The translations under genes and the position numbers were made by a program. Under the pieces are notes generated by a model. It ran no database searches. It was not told the DNA's origin and saw only the letters and a list, made by a program, of their open reading frames with translations. A stretch of DNA of 27,263 nt from a virus, in IMG/VR virus record IMGVR_UViG_3300013126_003846, positions 1 through 27,263 of that record; one strand, 5' to 3'. Numbering within the stretch: the stretch's first letter is position 1; each line of letters opens with the position of its first letter. Below are positions 1-6,276 of this stretch, piece by piece.

Positions 1-783
1 ATAGTGTAGTGCTTGTTGTTGAGCATCATTATCAAGAAGAATGTTAATATGTTTTACATCCTTATCATATATATTTTCCATTAATTTTTTTGGAATAAAT
101 TTACCAAGAATTGGAATAGCGTTTCGTTTTACTGAAATTGCATCAAAAACTCCTTCTACAATAGTAATAGGTTCGTTCCAATTTATTTGGTTTTCAAACA
201 TAATTACATTTTTGGATACTGGTGGATTTTTGTATTTAAACTTCTCCTCTTCAAATACGGATCTTGCGATGAAGTAATTGAGTCTATTATCAACATCATA
301 GGAAGGAATGATAATCCTACCAGAATAAATACCACTATCAACATACCCAATGTTATAGCGGATAACATCTTCAGTAGTAATTCCACGAGAATCTGCATAA
401 TGTTTTGCCTTTTTATATGTTGGATTTAACCCTTTTGGTTCATGTAGTAATGATTTGAATTCATTTGGTAATCGTAATTCTACCTTTTCTTCATCGGAAT
501 CTTTAGAATAGATTACATAATCATCTCCATAAATTTCATAGAGTTTTTGTAATTTCTTGGAATCTACATGGAGTTTTCTTAATAAGGATGCTATTCTTTT
601 ACCTTTGGAATCACATACCCAACAATGCCATTGTTGTGTTTCCAAGTTGATTTGTAATTTCTTTTTGTGGTGATGACAAAATGGACAGTGATGTGCTTGT
701 TCATCTCCCTTCATGGAAGTACCAGTACCTAATACTTCATCAAGTATGTTTATTACGATTGATTTATCTCTGATTGAGAGCAT
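1..783 (-). CDS. DnaG-type primase, zinc-finger plus Toprim (3' end cut by window)
   Basis: This is the first 261 residues of a DNA primase, which makes RNA primers for phage DNA replication. The open frame runs from an ATG at 783-781 without a stop to base 1, so the C-terminus lies outside the window. A CHC2-type zinc finger is visible early (CPFC at residues 33-36 and CWVC at 54-57). A Toprim core follows: IVEGVFDA, with the metal-binding Glu near residue 210, and LLDND, with Asp251 and Asp253. Zinc finger followed by Toprim is the DnaG arrangement; whether a helicase domain follows cannot be seen. The ATG at 783 is chosen because a complete Bacteroidota-type promoter lies just upstream (804-835) and the zinc finger begins about 30 residues in. 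No clear Shine-Dalgarno sequence is present. It is the only replication gene here and follows the structural module. Confidence 0.9.
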   Translation of the reverse strand, partial: MLSIRDKSIVINILDEVLGTGTSMKGDEQAHHCPFCHHHKKKLQINLETQQWHCWVCDSKGKRIASLLRKLHVDSKKLQKLYEIYGDDYVIYSKDSDEEKVELRLPNEFKSLLHEPKGLNPTYKKAKHYADSRGITTEDVIRYNIGYVDSGIYSGRIIIPSYDVDNRLNYFIARSVFEEEKFKYKNPPVSKNVIMFENQINWNEPITIVEGVFDAISVKRNAIPILGKFIPKKLMENIYDKDVKHINILLDNDAQQQALHY

Positions 784-803
784 GCATACACAATTTGTTT
801 ACA

Positions 804-835
804 CAAAAATACGAAAAAGTTTTCATTATTCCAAA
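804..835 (-). promoter_or_regulatory. Bacteroidota-type host promoter for the primase
   Basis: On the minus strand TTTG (835-832) is followed by exactly 20 bases and then TATTTTTG (811-804). This matches the Bacteroidota primary-sigma consensus of TTTG at -33 and TAnnTTTG at -7. Transcription would begin a few bases after 804, giving a short leader before the primase ATG at 783. It implies that the primase can be read by unmodified host RNA polymerase, as expected for an early gene. The assignment comes from inspection only. Confidence 0.75.
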
Positions 836-841
836 TCTTTT

Positions 842-1582
842 CTAAACATATTCAAAAAATAATTCTCGTTTATGCTTTACTACTCCGATTGGTTTGTTGT
901 TTTTAATAGATGTTATGATATTACCAGATGATGGAAAATCATAGTATTTTGCAGCATCCTTTATTGATTCAAATATAATATCATCTGTTATACATCTTAC
1001 TTTTTTATACAATTTAGGTTGTTTTATATTTGAGGTTATTCCAACTAACTTTGGATTGGATTTATATTCATCAGCATCAACTAAAATATATTGACCATTT
1101 TCATTTTTCGCAGTTACCTTGCCTTTTCGTGATTTTGATATTTTTTGTTTCCACTCATCACCTCGTTCATAGTTGGGATTATCTTTCCACCACTTTTTAA
1201 TAAATTCAGAATGGTTCTTTTTTCTTTCATCGGTCCATTCGTAGTTATTTTTACATTTATATGTATCTATTAGAGTATAATTTCTATCTATTGTATTTAA
1301 ACCTTGTTCTAAACAATTGTATTTTTGTATGTAAGTTGTTTCTAATTGGTCAAGTTCTGATTTATTACAAATTGATATTATTTCAAATGAATGAGATTCC
1401 ACACCATATTTTTTAAATGAACGAGTGAGTTTAGTATCATATAAGTGAAAATCTTTAATGTGTGTTCTATATCTACTTTTTATGTTGATGCTTTGACCTA
1501 TATAAATTTTATCAGTAGGTGACGTGATTTTATATATCCCGCATATATTATCTTCTATTTTTAAAAGTTCTTTTCTATCCAT
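842..1582 (-). CDS. GIY-YIG homing endonuclease with NUMOD DNA-binding motifs
   Basis: A 246-residue free-standing homing endonuclease, a selfish DNA-cutting enzyme common between genes of T4-like phages. The GIY-YIG nuclease fold occupies about residues 13-95: GIY at 15-17, YIG at 27-29, the expected catalytic Arg at 37 (SRYRTH) and the metal-binding Glu at 81 (QLETTYI). A NUMOD3-like segment (WKQKISKSRKGK, 144-155) and a C-terminal NUMOD1-like helix-turn-helix (SIKDAAKYYDF, near 210-222) would bind the target. The enzyme therefore looks complete. It sits between the primase and a SegE-like gene. A 20-bp tandem repeat and a copy of the AT-rich motif end only two bases before its start codon, so its expression signals are unusual. 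Its cleavage site is not evident. Confidence 0.88.
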   Translation of the reverse strand: MDRKELLKIEDNICGIYKITSPTDKIYIGQSINIKSRYRTHIKDFHLYDTKLTRSFKKYGVESHSFEIISICNKSELDQLETTYIQKYNCLEQGLNTIDRNYTLIDTYKCKNNYEWTDERKKNHSEFIKKWWKDNPNYERGDEWKQKISKSRKGKVTAKNENGQYILVDADEYKSNPKLVGITSNIKQPKLYKKVRCITDDIIFESIKDAAKYYDFPSSGNIITSIKNNKPIGVVKHKRELFFEYV

Positions 1583-1584
1583 AC

Positions 1585-1595
1585 ATATAAATATA
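1585..1595 (-). promoter_or_regulatory. AT-rich phage motif copy 1 (before the homing endonuclease)
   Basis: The coding strand reads TATATTTATAT and ends two bases before the ATG at 1582. The core is the same as in six other copies. If it acts as a promoter -10 element, the transcript would start inside the gene. This copy may therefore be chance, a processing site or a ribosome-access element. Confidence 0.35.
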
Positions 1596-1631
1596 AAAAA
1601 CTTTCCTAAAAGATAAAAAACTTTCCTAAAA
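1593..1631. repeat. Two-copy 20-bp tandem repeat
   Basis: The 19-base string ataaaaaactttcctaaaa occurs at 1593-1611 and again at 1613-1631, with one base between copies, giving a 20-bp period. It fills the gap between the SegE-like stop and the homing endonuclease start. On the coding strand each copy carries AGGAAAG, which resembles a Shine-Dalgarno sequence. The duplication may mark an insertion or slippage event. Confidence 0.85.
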
Positions 1632-1633
1632 AG

Positions 1634-2101
1634 TTAAATATTACCCAAAATATCTCTACGATAGAACTTACCTAATAAATTTTCGTTTAGTGCCTTTTTA
1701 TCACCAAGAACATTGTGTGCAAATTGTTCTTGTAATTCGTAATAAGTAAGTGATTTAGTATTAGGACAAAAACGAAGTATTCGTAATTCTAATTGGTCAT
1801 TATTCTTATCTTTAAACCAATCCTGAACTGTTTTGTTTGATGAACGATATGTTTTCCAATCTGATTCTTTGGTAATGGTCTCATATGTTTTTAACCTTTT
1901 ATCAGTTAATGATGCGATTTCCTTTTTACCAAAATTTCGTTTTCGTGTTGATAAAACATTTTTCTTTCCAATATAATACTCACCAGTTTTTCCATTAGTA
2001 ATTTTGTAAATAAAACCAATAGTACCTTCTGGCATATCATTTAGTTCGGTTATAAAACTCCCTTTATATGTCCAACTCATAGTTAAAGATGCTAAAATCA
2101 T
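1634..2101 (-). CDS. SegE-like GIY-YIG endonuclease
   Basis: A 155-residue protein resembling the T4 SegE-like family of GIY-YIG nucleases. The N-terminal half carries GFIYKIT (29-35) and YIGKK (43-47), the two strands that define the fold. SDWKTYRSSNK and LRILRFC follow, matching the family pattern of a conserved DW-x-Y-x-S-S segment and a later strand. It may be a homing endonuclease or a phage nuclease of unknown target. The longest frame overlaps the sulfotransferase by 38 bases. Met8 (base 2080, MSWTYKG) is a likely better start because family members begin close to such a segment; it still overlaps by 17 bases. No recognisable ribosome-binding site precedes either start. Confidence 0.72.
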   Translation of the reverse strand: MILASLTMSWTYKGSFITELNDMPEGTIGFIYKITNGKTGEYYIGKKNVLSTRKRNFGKKEIASLTDKRLKTYETITKESDWKTYRSSNKTVQDWFKDKNNDQLELRILRFCPNTKSLTYYELQEQFAHNVLGDKKALNENLLGKFYRRDILGNI

Positions 2102-2636
2102 TTTTATATTTTTCTCGTACCCAATCTTTTATCCCCTCTTCATTATAGTATTGTTTGTATAATTTATGAGTGTTTAGGTTTGGGTGTTTTTCCCAATATG
2201 TATTTCTATTTAAGTGTGGAATCTCGGTTAATTCCAATCCAATCTGATTAGATATGTGTTTTAAATCATTATCAAAATTTTCATATCTACCAACAAATGA
2301 AACTTTTTTATTTTCTCTTTGTCCATGATGTAAATAATATTCTTGTGAAAAAAATAAAAAATCCAATGGGTCTATTGATTCTATAAAACTTGAAAATAAT
2401 TGAATATTTCCTTCTCGTTTTTTATGTTCGTACCAAGAGGCAAGACGAGTAAAAGGATTTCGGACAAATGAAAAAATAAAATACCCATCAACATTCATCA
2501 ATTGATTAAGTGTACCATGAGTAGTGATTTGCTCAGTATCAGGTACACTTAATAAAATTTTTGATATAGAATTGCCACCCGTCTTGGGTATATGGATAAA
2601 CGCCCACTTTTGTGTACGATTAATGAGTAACCCCAC
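2064..2636 (-). CDS. Sulfotransferase family protein (PAPS-dependent, Sulfotransfer_2-like)
   Basis: A 190-residue protein with both signature motifs of PAPS-dependent sulfotransferases. The 5'-phosphosulfate loop is FIHIPKTGGNS at residues 13-23, with Lys18. The 3'-phosphate motif is FVRNPFTRLASWY at 57-69, with Arg59 and Ser67. The family moves a sulfuryl group from PAPS to a hydroxyl, usually on a sugar. The HIPKTGG form is typical of the carbohydrate sulfotransferase group and is close to the minimum family length, so the enzyme looks complete. The acceptor is unknown. Plausible targets are host surface polysaccharide or a glycan on the virion; both are inference. It lies at the end of the structural block after two small ORFs, and its 3' end overlaps the SegE-like gene. 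Confidence 0.85.
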   Translation of the reverse strand: MGLLINRTQKWAFIHIPKTGGNSISKILLSVPDTEQITTHGTLNQLMNVDGYFIFSFVRNPFTRLASWYEHKKREGNIQLFSSFIESIDPLDFLFFSQEYYLHHGQRENKKVSFVGRYENFDNDLKHISNQIGLELTEIPHLNRNTYWEKHPNLNTHKLYKQYYNEEGIKDWVREKYKNDFSIFNYELDI

Positions 2637-2652
2637 TTATAACAAATTAAAT

Positions 2653-2865
2653 TTATTTTCTATCAGTTATGTCTGAATATTTTTTTGTATTAGTATATCC
2701 ACCAGTAAGGTTTCCCAATTTACCACCTCTAGCTTTTTCTATTGTTTCTTCACTAACTTGTAGCTCAGAACTATCAAAATCTCTTGCAGAGATTGGGGTT
2801 CTATCCTTCTTTAATGGAAGTTTAGCAAACTCAGTTTTTTTATATAATTCTTCTATTGATGACAT
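2653..2865 (-). CDS. Small hypothetical protein (70 aa)
   Basis: A 70-residue hydrophilic protein that I do not recognise. It is rich in Lys, Glu, Ser and Thr, has no membrane segment, and contains a Gly-rich stretch (RGGKLGNLTGGY) in its C-terminal half. It starts two bases after the stop of the 71-residue gene upstream and ends 16 bases before the sulfotransferase start, so the three are very probably co-transcribed. This tight spacing is the main evidence that it is real. Confidence 0.6.
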   Translation of the reverse strand: MSSIEELYKKTEFAKLPLKKDRTPISARDFDSSELQVSEETIEKARGGKLGNLTGGYTNTKKYSDITDRK

Positions 2866-2867
2866 GA

Positions 2868-3083
2868 TTATTCTTCAATTAGTTTATAAAGTCTTACAAA
2901 TTCTAAGTTTAATTCTGGATTCTCTTCTTTGTATTTTCTAATACCTTCTACAATATGACTATCAGGATTTTCATCCCATTCAAAACAATTATATGCATGA
3001 TCTGTTTTTAATTCATCTAACGCATCAGCAGTGATTGATGGAATTAGTTCTTCGCCTAAATAATTTAAAATTTGGTAGTTCAT
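2868..3083 (-). CDS. Small acidic hypothetical protein (71 aa)
   Basis: A 71-residue acidic protein of unknown function with no recognisable domain. A single Cys occurs in AYNCFEW. The start at 3083 is supported by a good ribosome-binding site (AAAGGA, about 10 bases upstream) and by a copy of the AT-rich phage motif at 3125-3134. It is the first gene of a likely unit continuing through the 70-residue ORF, the sulfotransferase and the SegE-like gene. Confidence 0.65.
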   Translation of the reverse strand: MNYQILNYLGEELIPSITADALDELKTDHAYNCFEWDENPDSHIVEGIRKYKEENPELNLEFVRLYKLIEE

Positions 3084-3124
3084 TTTTATTTTCCTTTTTT
3101 TAAAGTAAATTAATTATAACTTTT

Positions 3125-3134
3125 ATATAAATAT
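3125..3134 (-). promoter_or_regulatory. AT-rich phage motif copy 2
   Basis: The coding strand reads GATATTTATATAAAAG, two bases after the stop of the 368-residue gene and about 40 bases before the next start at 3083. It shares the ATATTTATAT core with six other copies and is placed to start the small-ORF and sulfotransferase unit. Confidence 0.55.
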
Positions 3135-3136
3135 CA

Positions 3137-4243
3137 TTAAGTGTCAAAACGAATCAAAAAATTCAAATCATAATCAGGTAAATTCTTGATAGGTTGTGGT
3201 AATTTTGCAATTGCAATCATATCACCATCATCATCATACAATCCGATTGTTGTAATAAATGGTGCTAAATAAGAGCCAGTTGGGTCTATTGATGATGAAT
3301 TATAGTAATCATCCCAAGTACCTAATTTGGTAGAATCAATTGAACCTGAATAATATCTTCTTTGTTCTATATCTATTATTTCTTTTATTTTTACTGTCTT
3401 TGCAGGAGATACATTTAGGATTGGTGTTGTTTCAAAATAATAAGAACCACTTAGATTAACTTCTACTGCAGATGGGTTTTGAGAATAATTAAATTCACCT
3501 GCTTTTACTGAAACAAGAACTTCGGTTTCATAAATAGTTTGTGTTGAACGATATTCTAATTGATATGAATCTAAAGTATCACCTGAACCTGAATTAAATA
3601 CAATTATACCTTCCGAATAAAATACATTACCATATGATAATGTCACCACATCGATATTTTCAAAATCAAGTTGATATGTGAATTGTATTTTACCAGTTTC
3701 AAAATCTATTGAAATAACATAATAAGTTTCACCAATACCATCATCAAGTAATACTATCGCACCATTATTTAAGTCAAATGAAATAACATCTATATCATAT
3801 TCGTTACCACCTTGTTCTATTGTTAATATAGCAAGTTCGGCATCAAATTTAATAAAATTATAAGTTGGTATCGGGTCTGTTATATTACCAAACCCATCAT
3901 CAACTAACTCTTTATTTTCATTTGTAGTTAATCTAACTGATTTCTTTTTTATTTGCTCACCAAATTTATTTCTATCAATATCAATTACATAAATTGTATC
4001 AGAAATATTTCGCTCACTAAGTATATCAGCTAAATTTTTATATGAACCAAATGTGTTAAAAATATTACCATCAAGATTATTATAATACTTGGATTTAATT
4101 GATTGATATAAAGATTGACTTACTTCTGATAAAGATGAAGTACTTGCAAGAGATGTAGGATATACACTATCATCCACATTCCAAAGTTTATAAACTTGGA
4201 ACTTTCGTTTAGTAATATTTGATTTTGGTATTGATTTTAGCAT
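3137..4243 (-). CDS. Phage structural protein, paralogue of the next upstream gene (368 aa)
   Basis: A 368-residue beta-rich, Ser/Thr/Tyr-rich protein that is probably part of the virion tail or a fibre. It is clearly paralogous to the 401-residue protein at 4353-5558. Matching blocks appear in the same order: IYVIDIDRNKF against IYVINVSRARY, GIIVFNSG against GLIVLNPA, EFNYSQNPSAV against EFNFSNNPTFV, and a C-terminal FITTIGLYDDDGDMIAIAK against FITTVGLYNDANEMIAVAK. I recall related proteins among T4-like marine phage structural proteins, but no exact role is known to me. The start has a ribosome-binding site-like TAGGA, and the gene is preceded by a terminator and an AT-rich motif, so it has its own transcription start separate from its paralogue. 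Confidence 0.75.
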   Translation of the reverse strand: MLKSIPKSNITKRKFQVYKLWNVDDSVYPTSLASTSSLSEVSQSLYQSIKSKYYNNLDGNIFNTFGSYKNLADILSERNISDTIYVIDIDRNKFGEQIKKKSVRLTTNENKELVDDGFGNITDPIPTYNFIKFDAELAILTIEQGGNEYDIDVISFDLNNGAIVLLDDGIGETYYVISIDFETGKIQFTYQLDFENIDVVTLSYGNVFYSEGIIVFNSGSGDTLDSYQLEYRSTQTIYETEVLVSVKAGEFNYSQNPSAVEVNLSGSYYFETTPILNVSPAKTVKIKEIIDIEQRRYYSGSIDSTKLGTWDDYYNSSSIDPTGSYLAPFITTIGLYDDDGDMIAIAKLPQPIKNLPDYDLNFLIRFDT

Positions 4244-4259
4244 AATATATTCCTACTTT

Positions 4260-4270
4260 ATATAAATATA
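4260..4270 (-). promoter_or_regulatory. AT-rich phage motif copy 3
   Basis: The coding strand reads GGTATATTTATATAAAG, 16 bases before the ATG at 4243. It follows immediately after the intrinsic terminator at 4273-4303, giving a terminator-then-promoter arrangement that isolates the 368-residue gene. Confidence 0.6.
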
Positions 4271-4272
4271 CC

Positions 4273-4303
4273 GAAAGAAAAAACCCCATATTACTATGGG
4301 GTT
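4273..4303 (-). terminator. Intrinsic terminator after the 401-aa structural gene
   Basis: On the minus strand AACCCCATA, loop GTAA and TATGGGGTT form a perfect 9-bp stem (4303-4282), followed by a T-rich run (TTTTCTTTC). It lies about 50 bases after the stop of the 401-residue gene and directly before AT-rich motif copy 3. Two weaker inverted repeats precede it (4322-4342 and 4307-4318). Confidence 0.9.
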
Positions 4304-4352
4304 GAAACTCCAAAGAGTCAATCCTACGAGACTATCATAGGAGGGGTGTATT

Positions 4353-5558
4353 TTAGAAATCAAGTTTTACTTTGATTAGAACTTCTTTATCAAATGATTT
4401 TGGAATCGGTTGAGAAGTTTTAGCAACTGCAATCATTTCATTTGCATCATTGTATAAACCAACAGTAGTAATAAAAGTTTTTGGATCTCTTTCAAATGTT
4501 GATTCTGCAAAAGTGCCATCGGAACCTGTTACAAAAGTTGGATTGTTAGAGAAGTTGAATTCTCTATTCGTTGCTCTTACAAAGTAATGTGCAGTAGAAA
4601 CATTTTCAGTTCTTCTTGCATCAAATTCAGCACCTAACTTAATTGATTCAAATAATTTAATATGGTTTTTTTGTTCTGCTGCAGTTGATAATGTTGGACT
4701 TAAATTAGACCCAACTACTGATGCTATAGCAGCTGGATTAAGTACAATTAATCCTTGGTCAGGATAAAATAATCCAAATCCTTCACCATTTGAACCGGTT
4801 GTAGAAACAACAGTTGCTTCAGAATCAAATCCTAAATTTAAGGAACCTGATGCCACAAAGAACACTCGACCTGCTTTTCCAACTGTATCGGAGAATTTTT
4901 TACCTGAATCATCAATAAATGTAAATAATCCATTAGAACCATTTAATGATAATTCCCAGTTTCCTGCATCCATTTTTTCTTTGTATCGGGCACGAGATAC
5001 ATTAATTACATAGATATCAGACGAGTCTACTCCACCAAGAGTGGTTCCATCGGTAAATGTAAAGAATTCATCATCTTGTTCTAATAAAATAGAACGATAT
5101 TGTGCATAAGTTGCTTTAGATGCTAGAGTTGAAAATTGATTATTATCCAAACTAACTGAACCACTACCGAACTTATGACCATATGCTATAGCAAATTGAA
5201 CTTCTGCAGAGGATGTAGTATTGATATCAGTATTATATACATTTAGATAGTAATTTGAAGAACTTGCTGCAGCCTGAACAGATGATGTGTAAAATTGGCT
5301 TAATTCACCACTATCACCACTCCAAAGTCCAGTAGTAACGATTTCAATTTTACCAGTTACTTGGTCAAATTCTCCAAATCTTTTGTAGATACCCGTGTTG
5401 ATGTTTCCACCCTGAGCACCTAATTTATCACCACCGGTAAGGTATTGGTTGATAATTGTTGATAATTGCTCAGATGTTAAACTACCTTGTTGTGCGTTTA
5501 AATACGCAGCTAATTCTTGGGTTAAGTTTACACCGGCTTGTCCTGTAATTTGTGCCAT
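4353..5558 (-). CDS. Phage structural protein, paralogue of the 368-aa gene (401 aa)
   Basis: A 401-residue structural protein, Ala/Ser/Thr-rich at the N-terminus (QELAAYLNAQQGSLTSEQLSTI) and beta-rich later. The conserved block begins near IYVINVSRARYKEKM and ends with FITTVGLYNDANEMIAVAKTSQPIPK, shared with its paralogue at 3137-4243. I infer a tail, tail-tip or fibre component; no enzymatic motif is seen. A strong Shine-Dalgarno sequence (GAGGA, about 11 bases upstream) supports the start at 5558. It lies 22 bases after the 209-residue tail gene, so the two are co-transcribed. A strong terminator closes this unit. Confidence 0.78.
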   Translation of the reverse strand: MAQITGQAGVNLTQELAAYLNAQQGSLTSEQLSTIINQYLTGGDKLGAQGGNINTGIYKRFGEFDQVTGKIEIVTTGLWSGDSGELSQFYTSSVQAAASSSNYYLNVYNTDINTTSSAEVQFAIAYGHKFGSGSVSLDNNQFSTLASKATYAQYRSILLEQDDEFFTFTDGTTLGGVDSSDIYVINVSRARYKEKMDAGNWELSLNGSNGLFTFIDDSGKKFSDTVGKAGRVFFVASGSLNLGFDSEATVVSTTGSNGEGFGLFYPDQGLIVLNPAAIASVVGSNLSPTLSTAAEQKNHIKLFESIKLGAEFDARRTENVSTAHYFVRATNREFNFSNNPTFVTGSDGTFAESTFERDPKTFITTVGLYNDANEMIAVAKTSQPIPKSFDKEVLIKVKLDF

Positions 5559-5580
5559 ATCTTTTTAATTCCTCGTTTTA

Positions 5581-6210
5581 TTATCTTGGTTGTACATAGG
5601 ATACTGTTACTGGAATTGATTGAGAACCACCAGTTTCGTTACCATATACGGTTAAAGTTGTCTTAATTGTTGTAGTGATGTTAGGATTTGGAATGAAAGT
5701 AAATGCCAATCCTCTTTCTACTGCTGCAGTAGTAGTGATTTCATCACCCAAGAATACTGGAATTGTTCCACTTCCTGCTGCTAAACCTGAACCAACAATT
5801 GAACCTGCGTTTTTATTAGCAAGAACTAAAGTGTATCCCGCTTGAGTGTTTCCACTTGGAGATGTAGTTGGTGTAAGGGATACTTGACCAGAATTTTGAT
5901 TTACCGAAATAGATGGAACACCGAATTCCACTTTAGGGATTTTAGTAGTACCTTTTGGTAAAGTTACTAATTTGTATCTTAATACTTGAGTTTCATCTGG
6001 TGATGCTTCAGTAATAGGAATAGCTCTAATTGCTGAATCGTAATAAGCAGACCCAAGTGGATGATCAGGTGCGTATAGGGTGTAATCGATTTCATCATCA
6101 CCCAAAGCGAACTTTGTAATGTTTAATCCTTCACCAGTTGCTAATTTTTCTCTACCTTTTTTTGTAAGGATAGCATCAACGGTAATTTCGGTATTATTTA
6201 AATAAGCCAT
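5581..6210 (-). CDS. Phage tail/baseplate structural protein (209 aa)
   Basis: A 209-residue structural protein. Its first 40 or so residues (NNTEITVDAILTKKGREKLA, then ITKFALGDDEIDYTLY) form a module I recognise from many phage tail and baseplate proteins, including those of T4-like marine phages. The C-terminal half (about 95-209) is Thr/Ser/Gly-rich and looks like an Ig-type beta domain. It has a good ribosome-binding site (AAGGA) and AT-rich motif copy 4, so it probably opens the unit that includes the 401-residue gene. Its exact position in the particle is unknown. Confidence 0.72.
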   Translation of the reverse strand: MAYLNNTEITVDAILTKKGREKLATGEGLNITKFALGDDEIDYTLYAPDHPLGSAYYDSAIRAIPITEASPDETQVLRYKLVTLPKGTTKIPKVEFGVPSISVNQNSGQVSLTPTTSPSGNTQAGYTLVLANKNAGSIVGSGLAAGSGTIPVFLGDEITTTAAVERGLAFTFIPNPNITTTIKTTLTVYGNETGGSQSIPVTVSYVQPR

Positions 6211-6236
6211 AGTTTTATTTCCTTTTTACTTTCAAT

Positions 6237-6247
6237 ATATAAATATA
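6237..6247 (-). promoter_or_regulatory. AT-rich phage motif copy 4
   Basis: The coding strand reads CTTATATTTATATATTG, 26 bases before the ATG at 6210, between the stop of the 1537-residue gene and the 209-residue gene. It shares the ATATTTATAT core and is followed by a clear AAGGA ribosome-binding site. Confidence 0.58.
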
Positions 6248-6276
6248 AGTATTTTTTAATTTTGTAATAATAATTT

